Shown here in pieces: positions 21,128 through 31,413 of a stretch of DNA of 64,000 nt. Every line of letters begins with the position of its first letter. Position 1 is the first letter of the stretch. Both the position numbers and the translations under genes were made by a program. This DNA comes from Diphasiastrum complanatum (lineage: Eukaryota; Streptophyta; Lycopodiopsida; Lycopodiales; Lycopodiaceae), in assembly GCA_029204225.1 (NCBI GenBank), contig MU831904.1, forward strand, positions 1 through 64,000, in the 5' to 3' direction. The notes beneath the pieces were generated by a model. That model made no database searches and was not told the origin of the DNA. It was given only the letters and a program-made list of their open reading frames with translations.

Positions 21128-21884
21128 CACATTAAGCTTTGCATGCTAACAACTCTGATTGTACAAGAAACTGAGAGCTAAATCAAACAAAAAAGTAGTT
21201 TTGCACTTTTTCTAACCTTTTTCTGAAGTGTATTTGGATCAAATCGGACTTGAACTGAATCTTTAGACCTGAATTGAGGAAGTACGAAATTATGGAATTT
21301 TGCACATGTGAAAATCAGAGTTTTTCAGTCCCTTTGTTCTCCTTACCTATAGATCCAAAGATAGCAGTGTTATAGCTTGATGGAAAGCATTTGATCTGTA
21401 CTTTCTATAGAAATTGAAATCAAATCAATCTGATGTGTCTAGCAAGAGTTATAAGCTCTTAAAGAGGATAGGGATAGGTCCAAAATATGAGTGACAGCAT
21501 TTTGATTTGATTCAATTATACTTTGTCCTGAATCCATTGTTTTGAGCATCCAACACAAGAAATTGTAGATCAAGACTGAGTTTGAGGTATTTGAACACCC
21601 TTTGAGCCTTCTGAGTGTCAATAGTGCTTTCTTTTGAAGCAGTTCACACATGCCAAAAGTAGAATTTTTACCAGCCAAAGTGTCTCAAACCACTTTTTGT
21701 GTCTGATCTAGAAAACTTGTCTTGTGGAATATTTGAGATTCATCTCAAATATAGTTGCAAGTGTTTCACATAGGAAGGTAGTTCAACCTTGAAAATACCT
21801 ATAGTGAAGAGAGCAGCAACTCTAAGTCTGATAGGAACAAGCTCAAACATATCTCAATCCAATAACTAAGAAGTCTTCATTATA
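21128..21884 (+). other. Untranslated leader of element C
   Basis: It is closely similar to 3071-3827 of element B, with scattered substitutions. No gene is supported. Confidence 0.7.
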
Positions 21885-23703
21885 ATGGCATCTCAGGGAG
21901 GATATCTTCTAGAAGCCAGTGAAAGACTAAACACTTCTAATTACTCAATTTGGAAGTTAAGAATGGAGTCTGTTTTGATTCTCCAGGATGTTATGGATAT
22001 TGTGCTTGGTGTTGAGGAGGAGCCTCAAGCACAGGTTGAAATTTCTAAATATAAGAAGAGAGCTAGAATGGCTTGACATTTCATTAAGATGAATGTATCT
22101 AATGAAAGTTTGAGAGAGATAGGATCTTGCACTACAGCCAAAGAAGCTTGGGATGCACTAAAGACCATCTATGAAGCAAAGAATACTTCTAGAATACTCA
22201 CTCTTAGGAATCAGATTTTCCAAAGTTTCCAAAGAAGTGAAGAGAGTGCATCTAACTATGTTCTAAGAGTTAAAGATTTACATAGAGAGCTTTTCTGTGT
22301 TGGTGTTACCATTAACCAAGTTGAGCTAGTTCAAGTCATACTGAATGGCTTGAGAGATGACTATGATAATCTTGTTCAGTCTTTTGCTATTAAGGAGGAG
22401 TTACCTAATCTAGAAACTCTCCAAGGAATTCTTATTTCTGATGAATCTAGACAAAGCTATAAACTCTCCAAGATGAACAAACTTGAACATGGTGGAAGTG
22501 ACAAAGCCCTCTTTGTCAAAGGCAAGCAGAAAGGAAGGAGTAAGAACCAATTCTCTCAAGCATACAATAAAGAAAAAGCCAAAGATCGAGATCAAGATGG
22601 TGAAGAGGATGAAACATCTCATTCCTCTAACTCAGAAACCAAGAAGAAGAAAGTGAAGTGCTTCTTTTGTGGCAAAATGGGGTACTATGCCTCTAATGGC
22701 TTTAAGAAGAAAAACCAACTCAAGCAAGCTAATCTCTCCAAAGAGATTGAAGAAGATTCTGTTGCAAGTGATGGAGAAGGATCACTTATGGTGTCCAGTT
22801 TTTCTTCATCACCTTTCAAGAAAGATGGAGCTTGGTACATAGACAGTGGAGCCTCTTCACATATGTGCTATTCAAAGGAGTCATTGGACTCAATCGTACC
22901 TTTCAAAGGACTCAAGAGATCTATTTACACAGCTAATGATCATGAGTGTCGAATAGAAGGAATTGGCAACATTCCATTGAAACTTGCTTTCATGGCTACA
23001 AGTGGAGGCTTTATGTTGGAGAGCAATGATACCTCAATCAACTATTCTACTTGGCTCACAATAACTAGACCTGACATAAGCTTTAGTAGTCATAAGTTGA
23101 GCCAGGCTATGCAAAACCCTTCAGTTTATCATTGGAAAAAGGCCAAGAGAGTGCTTAGATATATATCTTCAACTTTTGATTTTGGTTTATTGTATAAAAG
23201 TGAAGATCTTTCTATTATTGGTTATTCTGTCTCGGATTTTGCAAGTGATAGAGCAGATCAAAAATCTACAAGTGCTTATGTCATATATCTTGGAGGAAAC
23301 TTGATATCTTGGCTTTCCAAAAAAGCAAGATACTGTATCACTCTCATCATGTGAAGCTGAGTACAAGGCGCTCACTACAACAACAAAGGAAGTGCTTTGG
23401 ATCAAGAGGTTACTAGTGGAGCTAAAGATATTTATGGAAGAAAATATACCTATGATCATGTGTGACAACATTTCAGCTCAAGCCCTTGCCAACAACCCAA
23501 TATTCCATGCAAGGAGCAAGCATATCAAAGTTGCACATCACTTTGTGAGAGAGAAGCTCAGTGGAGGTGAAATCAAATTGGAGCACATCGACACATCATC
23601 TTGCATTGCAGATATGCTCACCAAACCTTTGAGCAAAAGTTCCTTCAACAAGCATAGAGCCAACCTTGGAGTCATACCAAGATCCATGTTCAAATCAATA
23701 TAG
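21885..23703 (+). pseudogene. Chimeric gag-protease-RT-end-RNase H frame of element C
   Basis: Gag starts at ATG 21885 (MASQGGYLLEASERL). One TGA at 22074-22076 interrupts an otherwise open frame to 23354. The zinc knuckle near 22662-22710 reads CFFCGKMGYYASNGF, so its His and last Cys are lost. Protease has YIDSGASSHM (about 22835-22865) and then stops at 22988. There a second gag N-terminus of another copia family begins (MATSGGFMLESNDTSINYST), 63 bases long, and is joined in frame to the C-terminal part of RT (TITRPDISFSSHKLSQ). RNase H follows, with a frameshift near 23325, and ends at TAG 23701-23703 (ADMLTKPL, VIPRSMFKSI). Integrase and RT catalysis are missing. Confidence 0.88.
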
Positions 23704-23706
23704 ATC

Positions 23707-23720
23707 ATTTTTAGGAGGAG
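23707..23720 (+). promoter_or_regulatory. Polypurine tract of element C
   Basis: ATTTTTAGGAGGAG abuts the 3' LTR and is the same tract as in element B. Confidence 0.85.
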
Positions 23721-24507
23721 TGTTAAAATTGAAAAACAATCCATATTGATTTCTTGGCTTGCTACAGATGTTGTACCATGCAAGTATGTAGCTCATTAAT
23801 GCAAAATGCCAAGTTTGGCCTACATAGAACTCGAGCTACATGGTTATGTATTATCTAGTTTGATAAATGCAACTTGCGTATAGTTTGTAGACATAGAATT
23901 AGCACGATTATGCTTGTAGAAACTCGTGGCATCTCACATGCATTAATTGTAAGTGATCCATAGTGACATACAAGACATGCACAAAGTTTAATAGACACAT
24001 GCATGATGATTTGGACATTTCTAGTTAGAACTAGTACACTTGTAAAAAGTTGGTAGAATTTCATGCATGACAAGTGACAAATGTCACATCGACTCTAGAT
24101 GTCATTTTTGAATGGATAGATATGGTTCTACCTCGAGCTACCTCAATCTCCATAAATATGTGTAGCTCTCCACACAATCAATGATGAAGAACCAAAGTTT
24201 TGTAGCTATCTCATGCCATTTTGGATCTAAACAAATATTGCTTGTTATCTCTCTAGCTCTCTCTCTCTCTCTAACTCGTGTTGAGACTAATGCTCATACA
24301 GTGAAATCTTGTATTTTTATTCATTCTTTGATTCATTGCTATTATATTCTGTTGATTAGCATGCTAGATTGTGGATTAGCCATTTCTTCTGAACTAGATT
24401 TTGTTGATCAATCTAGAATCAGGTTATAGTGCCAATCACAAAGCTTAATTAAGATCAGTCACTCTTGTGGACATTCCCCACACGTGCGAATTCTGAAAAT
24501 TTTGTCA
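23721..24507 (+). repeat. 3' LTR of element C (787 bp)
   Basis: It is a complete B-family LTR from TGTTAAAATTG to TTTTGTCA, followed by the target duplication GTTTC. The ACACGTGT motif near its end reads ACACGTGC here. Confidence 0.95.
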
Positions 24508-24840
24508 GTTTCACCTTCCACTTGCCTTCCTTCCACATCATATGTGAGCCTCCTTGTCTCAGATCTTTCTCTTGTAGATCTTCTTGGTGTAGGTGCTTGA
24601 AGTTGCTCCTCCTCAGGCCTCGACCTCACCACTTCTTGAGCAGCATCAACATTGATGATTGTAGAACTTGCATGAGACTCCTTGATCTGTGCTTCATCCA
24701 AGTTAAACTTCTGATCTCCATGAAAGATCACATGTCTACTAACAACATTCTTGTCAGTAGAGGGAGGATATACTTTGTATGCTTTTTTAGTAGATGCATA
24801 TCGTACAAAAATTCTTTTAACAGCACTAGGATCATCCTTC
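24508..24840 (-). pseudogene. Copia element D, post-integrase linker
   Basis: On the minus strand from 24840: DDPSAVKRIFVRYASTKKAY, SRHVIFHGDQKF, and the acidic/basic linker ending PTPRRSTRERSETRRLTYD. This is the usual stretch between integrase and RT. It is bounded on the right by the solo LTR and on the left by element C; removing both gives one collinear element with 18812-19640 and 25448-27340. Confidence 0.88.
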
Positions 24841-25447
24841 TGTGAAAAAAGTGGATGTTGAATGGATCCAAATTCCCAAAATACTTTGATGAACTTGGCT
24901 AAGATCTTTGATGAACTTGACAAAGCATTCAAGAGACAAAAGAAACTAATAAAAGGTACTGATGGCAGCCAAAAACAATAGCATACCAGCCCTACAACAG
25001 TAGCTTACCACTTCTGGAAATCTCTTAAGATCATACACAAAAGCTTGAAGACAATACACAAAGCAATGCTCTCAATGGAGGAAGAAATAGTGACAATGAT
25101 CTATTGATCTCTCTCAACAATACAATAAGTTTCTCCAACCTGTTCTCCACAAATTTCAGCCTAATATAGGTGAGAGAGATGACTCTCTCTCCTCTCTCTA
25201 GAACTTAGGACCCAAATTTAGGGCACCAATAGCCTAAAATAGCCAAATTTGGCCTATATGTCCAAATAACATGATTTTGGTGTCATTTTGAAGGTCCTGA
25301 AATTTGAGACTTCTTCAACATGAAATACATACTAAAATAAAAGTATCTAGGCCTCTTTTACACATGTAAAATGTTAGATCCAAAACTATGTACAAAAATT
25401 GCCAATTTAGGCCTCAAACTAGCTAGGAAATGTTGACAGTTTTCACA
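24841..25447 (-). repeat. Solo LTR in element D (607 bp, TSD CCTTC)
   Basis: It begins TGTGAAAA and ends TTTTCACA, a perfect short terminal inverted repeat, and is flanked by CCTTC at 24836-24840 and 25448-25452. With one CCTTC removed, the integrase C-terminus frame of D is restored (ETRKK next to DDPSA). No internal region is present, so it is a solo LTR left by recombination between two LTRs. The polarity (minus) is inferred from a TATA-like CCTATATTA and a CT-rich stretch. Confidence 0.9.
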
Positions 25448-27340
25448 CCTTCTTCCTAGTCTCTAAACGTACATGCACAAAGCATACACAACCAAAGACC
25501 CTAAGATGATCTACCTTAGGTTTTTTCTTATACAACATCTCAAATGGTGTTCTTCCTTCTACTGCAAGATTAGGAAGCCTATTACAAAGATAATTTGCAC
25601 ATGCAACTGCTTCTCCCCAAAATTATTTAGGTAGAGAAGCTTCTAGCCTAATGGCTTTTGCACATTCACACAAAGTTCTATTTTTTCTCTCAGCAACTCC
25701 ATTTTGATGAGGAGTATAAGAACAAGAAAATTCTCTTTGTATTCCCTCTCTCTCACAAAAGTCTTTAAACTTATTGGAGGTGTATTCACCTCCACTATCA
25801 CTTCTCAAAGCTTTCAACTTGAAAGAAAACCGCTTTTCTACATAAGCTTTGAAAGTAAGAAAAACATCATAAACCATGGCTTTAGAAGACATCATATAGA
25901 TCCAAGAATATGTTTATAATCATCTACAAAGGAAACAAAGCAATTTGCTCCTCCTTTGCTCTTAATTGAAGATAAATGAACATCAGAGTGCACGAGTTCA
26001 AATGGATGCTTTGTTTTGATACTTGATCTTAGAAAAGGCCTTCTGTGTGATTTTGCCAAAACACAAGCTTCACAAGGTTGAAGCTCCTTTGACAGTGTCT
26101 TTGGTAGTCCAACAACTTTTCCTTCCTTGACCATAGACTACATGGCTTTGAAATTGGGATGTCCCAATTTCTTATGCCACAGATCCTCTTGAAGAACCTT
26201 GGTCTCATAAGCAATATCTAAAATGTTAGCACTCTCCCTAGAATCTAGTTTGTACAACTTTCCAATTCTAGATCCTCTAGCAATAACTTCATTTTCTCTT
26301 GAGATTATACAGTTGTCAACTTGAAACTTGGCATCCAATCCACTATCAAACAACTATCCTACACTAATGAGATTTTTGGTTAGTCTAGGTACATAAAGTA
26401 CATCATGCAAGCAAAAAGATTTTGATGATGATGCATGCAGTGGAATACTACCTATTCCTTCAATTCTACACTCTACGTCATTAGTAGTATGGATTGATTT
26501 TTTTGCACCTAGATATGGCATGAGACTTGTGAAAGAGTTTCTAGAACTAGACATATGGGAACTAGCCCCACTATCTATCCACCAGACTTCTTCATTCCTG
26601 AAAGAAAAAGATGAAAATCTAGACATCATTAAAGAATCCTCTCCTTCACTCTCACCACCCTCACACTCATTCTCATTAGTAAGGTTAGCTTGCTTAGATT
26701 GGTTCTTCTTCTTGAAACAGTTTGATGCATAGTGGCCACAGAAAAAACACTTGATCTTTGATAGCTTCTTCTTGCCACTGATGTTGCAACTTGTGAGGAC
26801 TGATCCTCGCCACCTTCTTTGGATTTGTCCTTCTTGAAGTGTTGTTGACCTTTGCCCTTGCCTCTTGACTTGTCTCTGATGAAGAGCGCTTTGTCATCTC
26901 CACCATCTTTCAATGAAAGTCTGTTGATCCTCAACATCTTGTTCTCTTGCTTGCTTTCTTCAGCAATGAGAACACCTTGCAGTGTCTCCAAGGATGAAAG
27001 TTCCTTCCTGACAACGTAAGTCTGCATAATATTGTCATACTCATCTCTAAGTCCATTAAGGACTACTTGAACAAGTTCAATATTCCTAAGAGCATCTCCA
27101 TTACCAGCTAACTCTTGATGAAGATCCTTTACTCTCATTACATATGATGAAGCACTCTCATCTACTCTCTGATAACTTAAAAAGATTTGGTTTCTAAGAG
27201 TAAGCAATCTAGAAGTATTCTTAATTTTATAGATTGTTTTTAGAGTGTCCCAAGCCTCCTTGGCAGTGGTGCATGTACTGATCTCTCTTAACACTTCATT
27301 TGTTACATTCATTTTTATAAAATGAAGGGCAATTCTGGTT
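25448..27340 (-). pseudogene. Copia element D: gag (N-terminus missing), protease, integrase
   Basis: On the minus strand: gag from about 27340 (RIALHFIKMNVTNEVL, then the UBN2 capsid region to 26800), a shortened zinc knuckle near 26750 (CFFCGHYASNC, residues lost between Cys and His), protease (WWIDSGASSHM, about 26590-26560), the GAG-pre-integrase motif LWHKKLGHPN (26190-26160), the integrase zinc and core (LVHSDVHLSS, SFVDDY) and the SYTPHQNGVAERKN region near 25700. Several stops and frameshifts break it. The N-terminal third of gag and the 5' LTR are missing because the sequence switches to element E at about 27340. Confidence 0.88.
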
Positions 27341-28712
27341 CTTTTGTTGAATGCTGCAGCTTCGTTAGGTGCTGTAGGTTTTTTGTGTCGAATTCTACCC
27401 TCCGACCCAAATTTGTGATTCTACTAACTAAGAGAAGATTTTTGGTCAGATTTGGAATGTGGAGAACGTTGATCAGCAGCTTGGCTGCACCTCTCTGAAA
27501 TTCGATCTTGACTGTTCCTTGACCCTCAATAGAACGAGTTGAGTTGTCTCCAAGCTGCACAATTTGAGAGTGGGTGTATGATTTGTAATCTTTGAAGCAA
27601 TCCTTGTGGTGAGTCATATGCTGAGTTGCTCCCGAGTCTAGGTACCAGGAATCGATGTCATGATATTCTTCGACCTTGGTCAAGAAGGCTGCTTAATCTT
27701 CATCTTATTGCTAGATCAAAAAACTGGCTGAAGCAGAACTTTCTTGTTGTTGGAACTGTATTTTATTCTCATTGTTGAATTTTAAAGTTCTGCAGTCCTT
27801 GATAAGATGGCTAGTTCTCTTACATTATTTGTAGAATAGGTTTTGCTTTGATTGGAATGATGAAGAATCCAGATTCGACCCTGGACCAGAATTTGATCTA
27901 GAGCCAAAATTCGATCCAGAGCCAAAATTTGATCTTGAGTCAAAATTTGACCCAGACTGCATACTGCTTTTTTTTTGGATCTGAACTTCTAATTTTTTGA
28001 ATATAGAGCTTGAGGATCCCGACTCTAAGCCTGAGGAGGATGCAGATTTTTTGATTTTCTCTTGTAGAAGTATTGTTGCTCTTGATGGAGTAATTTTCTC
28101 TTGGGTTGAAATTATCATGACCCAATTTTCATAGGCTTCAAGAAGACTCGATAGTAGACTCATAACAACATCAGAATCTTCAATGACTGAGCCAATTGTA
28201 GCCATTTGCTCCATAAGATTTTTGAAAGTGTTGATATGACTTGTAACATTTTTTGCTTCAGACATCTTCAGGTTGAAGAATTTCTTCCTCAAATGTAACT
28301 TGGAAGTAACATTTTTGATATCATGTAGGGTTATTAGGATGTCCCATGCATCCTTGGCTGTCTGAGCATTACGTATGTAAATTATCTGTGTATCTTTGAT
28401 ATTAAGAGTGATCATGGCAAATGCCTTGTCATCTCTGAGTCTCCATTTGGTGATAATGGTTGCATCACCTAGCTTGACTTCTGTGCCGTCAACAACATCC
28501 CACAGCTCCTTGGATAATAGCATGACCTTCGTTTTGAACTTCCAGAGATGATAGTTCCCTCCATCGCGAGTCTCTCGATTAGAGAAGACTGATCCATTCT
28601 GGCTGAGCAAGATCGTTGGTATTAACAATGATTTCGGAATACTGTTGGCTGCGTGCTTGCTAGAACAACATCTTGATAGAAACAAGACTTGATAATCCAC
28701 AATGAAATGCAA
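27341..28712 (-). pseudogene. Copia element E: gag and protease, fused to element D
   Basis: Gag runs from 28712 to 27825 on the minus strand (295 codons; GGNYHLWKFKTKVMLL, TAKDAWDILITLHD, and a Ser/Gly/Asn repeat of GSNFGSRS type near 27960-27850). The zinc knuckle near 27830-27790 has lost its first Cys to a stop. Protease is at 27683-27345 (WYLDSGATQHMTHH, IPNLTKNLLLVSRI). At about 27340 the sequence switches to the middle of the gag of element D. No integrase or RT of E follows. E has its own primer site at 28728-28739 and LTR array to the right. Confidence 0.88.
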
Positions 28713-28727
28713 ATTACCGAACTATCC

Positions 28728-28739
28728 GCTCTGATACCA
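28728..28739 (-). promoter_or_regulatory. Primer binding site of element E
   Basis: GCTCTGATACCA is the reverse complement of TGGTATCAGAGC. Further copies of the same site, each next to an LTR, lie at 28811-28822, 29641-29652 and 30563-30574 (one mismatch in the last). Confidence 0.9.
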
Positions 28740-28822
28740 TGTCAAAAATTGATGGTTTATCATAGATGATTGACTAATATTGGATTAGAGGAGCTCTGAT
28801 CAAAACAGAGGCTCTGATACCA

Positions 28823-29588
28823 TGTCAAAAATTAATGAGAATGAGCGGAAGCTGATGACAAGCTTGGTGTAGGATCGAAAGCGCCATAGTTAGTAGCAGA
28901 ATAATCAAGATGAATTATTCATATAGATGCACAAATGAATGATACAATAGTGAGACTAAAATTGCACTCTGATTAATATCAACAATGAGTACAATTGCGT
29001 GAAGTAATAACTTCAGCTGGTTGAACGTGATAACACTGGTTACTGAAAAACGAGTAATCAGAAGTAGTTTCTTGATGAAGATTATAGGATTGATATCCTA
29101 CAAAATATCTACAACCACCTTTTGTTGCAGTTATTACAACTACTGCATTACAGTTAATGAAAATGACTCAAAAATATACATTGACTAAAAAAGGAAATTT
29201 TTTTTTGAGTCGATACAGTATCAAAAAATTCTAAAAAGTTCGATCCTGAACTTTTCAATCTTTTGCTCCAAAATTCGAGCCTTTTTTTTTCTAGGTTCTA
29301 TACAGTTTTCAAGATGCACATTAATAAATGGATTTGAGGCTGAGCATCGAATTCCAACAAAATCATCTTCTTATGCCATGCCATCTTATGTCTTAAATCT
29401 GACAACAAACTTTTTCTCTATGTCAAGACTAGAAATCTTATGCTAAACATGAATATTGTAAAAAGCTTTCCATATTACCTTCACAAGATCTTATATTACA
29501 TGTAAACATTGTATCCTCTACAAGAAAATTTCATAGAAAATTTGTGCCCAACATAAGAATTTCTATGCTTGACATAGGCACTTTGACA
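28823..29588 (-). repeat. E-family LTR, copy 1
   Basis: TGTCAAAAATTA to CTTTGACA. The middle part contains a run of short TGACTNAAAAATATA-type motifs near 29165-29190 that is more extended in copies 2 and 3. Confidence 0.85.
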
Positions 29589-29652
29589 TAACCAGATGAT
29601 TGACTAATATCGGATTAGAGGAGCTCTGATCAAAATAGAAGCTCTGATACCA

Positions 29653-30510
29653 TGTCGAAAATCAATGGAAATGAGCAGAAGCTGATAAGCGAGCTTGGTG
29701 TAGGATCGGAAGCACCACATTTAGCAATAGAATAATCAAGATGAATGATTTATATAGATGCGTAAATGAACGATACAATAGTGAGACTGAAATTGCACTC
29801 TGATTAATATCAACAATGAGTACAATTGCTTGAAGTAATAACTTCAACTGGTTTGAGTGTGATAACACTGGCTATAGAAAAACGAATAATCAAAAGTAGT
29901 TTTTTGATGAAGATTATAGGATTGATATACTACAAAATATCTACAACAACCTTTTGTTGTAGTTATCACAACCGCCTCATCACAGTTAATGAATGTACAA
30001 AGTGGGTAGACTGTCAATGTGAGGTCGTTGGGTCGGATTTCAAACCGACAATATCGAAATTTACAAGTATCGAAAAAATATACAATGACTCAAAAATATA
30101 CACTAACTCAAAAAAATATAGAATTTTTTGAGTCAATATGGTATCGAAAAATTCTAAAAAGTACGATCCTGAACTTTTCGATTTTCTGCTCAAAGATTCG
30201 AGCCTTCTTTCTCTAGGTTTTGTACGACTTTCAAGATGCTCATTAATGAATGGATTTGAGGCTGAGCATCGAATTCCAAGAAAATCATCTTCTCATGCCA
30301 TGTCATCTTATGTCCTAAATGTGACAACAAACTTTTTCTCTATGTCAAGACTAGAAATCTTATGTTAAACATGAATAATGTAAAAAGCTTTCCATATTAC
30401 CTTCACAAGATCTTATGTTACATGTAAACATTCTATCCTCTATAAGAAAATTTCATAGAAAACTTATGCCCAACATAAGAATTTCTATGCTTGACATAGG
30501 CAATTTGACA
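29653..30510 (-). repeat. E-family LTR, copy 2
   Basis: TGTCGAAAATCAATGG to CAATTTGACA. It is the longest copy (858 bp) and carries about 70 extra bases near 30000-30070 relative to copy 1, also found in copy 3 at about 30800-30870. Confidence 0.85.
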
Positions 30511-30574
30511 TAACCAGATGATTGATTGATATCAGATTAGAGGAGCTTTAATCAAAACAGAGGCTCCGATACCA

Positions 30575-31325
30575 TGTCAGAAATCAATGGGAATGAGTAG
30601 AAGCTGATGAGCGAGCTTGGTGTAGGATTGGAAGCGCCACAGTTAGCAGCAGAATAATCAAGATGAATGATTCATATAGATGCAAAAATACAATGAGCAG
30701 TCATGGATTTCCTATCCATTTGATCTCCAGCAAACTCCGAATCTAAAAATCCAAACAAGTTTTTGTTGCAGTAATTACAATGCCTCATTACAGTTCATAA
30801 ATGTACAAAGTGGCCGAACTGTCAACGTGAAGTCGTTGGATCAGATTTTAGATTGCTGACAATATCGAAATTTACAAGTATCAAAAAAATATACAATGAC
30901 TCTAAAATATACACTGACTCAAAAAATATAGAAATTTTCGAGTCGATACGATGTCAAAAAATTCTAGAAAGTTTGCTCTTGAACTTTTTGATCTTCTACT
31001 CAGAAATTTGAGCCTTTTTTTTTTTTTTGGGTTTTGTATAGCTTTTAGGATGTGCAATAATGAATGGATTTGAAGGCTGAGCATCGAATTCCAACAAAAT
31101 CATCTTCTTATGCCATGCCATCTTATGTCCTAAATGTGACAACCAACTTTTTCTCTATGTCAAGACTAGAAATCTTATGTTAAACATGAATAATGTAGAA
31201 AGCTTTCCATATTACCTTCACAAGATCTTATGTTACATGTAAACATTGTATCCTCTACAAGACAACTTCATAGAAATCTTATGCCCAACATAAGAATTTC
31301 TATGCTTGACATAGGCACTTTGACA
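30575..31325 (-). repeat. E-family LTR, copy 3
   Basis: TGTCAGAAATCAATGG to CTTTGACA. It lacks about 100 bases near 30690 that the others have. It is the outermost LTR, followed by TAACCAGATG and then a (TA)n run. Confidence 0.85.
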
Positions 31326-31338
31326 TAACCAGATGTTG

Positions 31339-31341
<3 letters not shown>

Positions 31342-31407
<66 letters not shown>

Positions 31408-31413
31408 CACACC
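31342..31413. repeat. (TA)n-(AC)n compound microsatellite
   Basis: About 56 bases of TA repeats lead into ACACACACACACACC, directly beside the E-family LTR array. Confidence 0.95.

Larger units (their letters stand above)
19641..24507 (+). mobile_element. Copia element C (B family), deletion derivative with TSD GTTTC
   Basis: Both ends are present: TGTTAAAATTG at 19641 and TTTTGTCA at 24507, flanked by GTTTC on each side (19636-19640, 24508-24512). It has a 5' LTR, primer site, leader, fused gag-protease-RT-end-RNase H frame, polypurine tract and 3' LTR. Integrase and the catalytic half of RT are missing, so it is non-autonomous. It lies in opposite orientation to its host element D. Confidence 0.95.
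28740..31335 (-). repeat. Tandem array of three E-family LTRs with primer sites
   Basis: Three LTRs follow each other in the same orientation: 28823-29588 (766 bp), 29653-30510 (858 bp) and 30575-31325 (751 bp). Each starts TGTCAAAA or TGTCGAAA/TGTCAGAA and ends TTTGACA on the plus strand. They are separated by 64-bp spacers made of TAACCAGATG, about 42 bases of leader and the primer site. A leftover of a fourth LTR (28740-28822) lies nearest the gag of E. The repeating unit therefore contains LTR, primer site and a short leader piece but no coding sequence. Confidence 0.88.

Noticed and set aside
28740-31335. Regularly spaced repeats resembling a CRISPR-like or satellite array
   Set aside because: The repeated units are 750-860 bp LTRs with primer sites; this is a plant retrotransposon array, not CRISPR.
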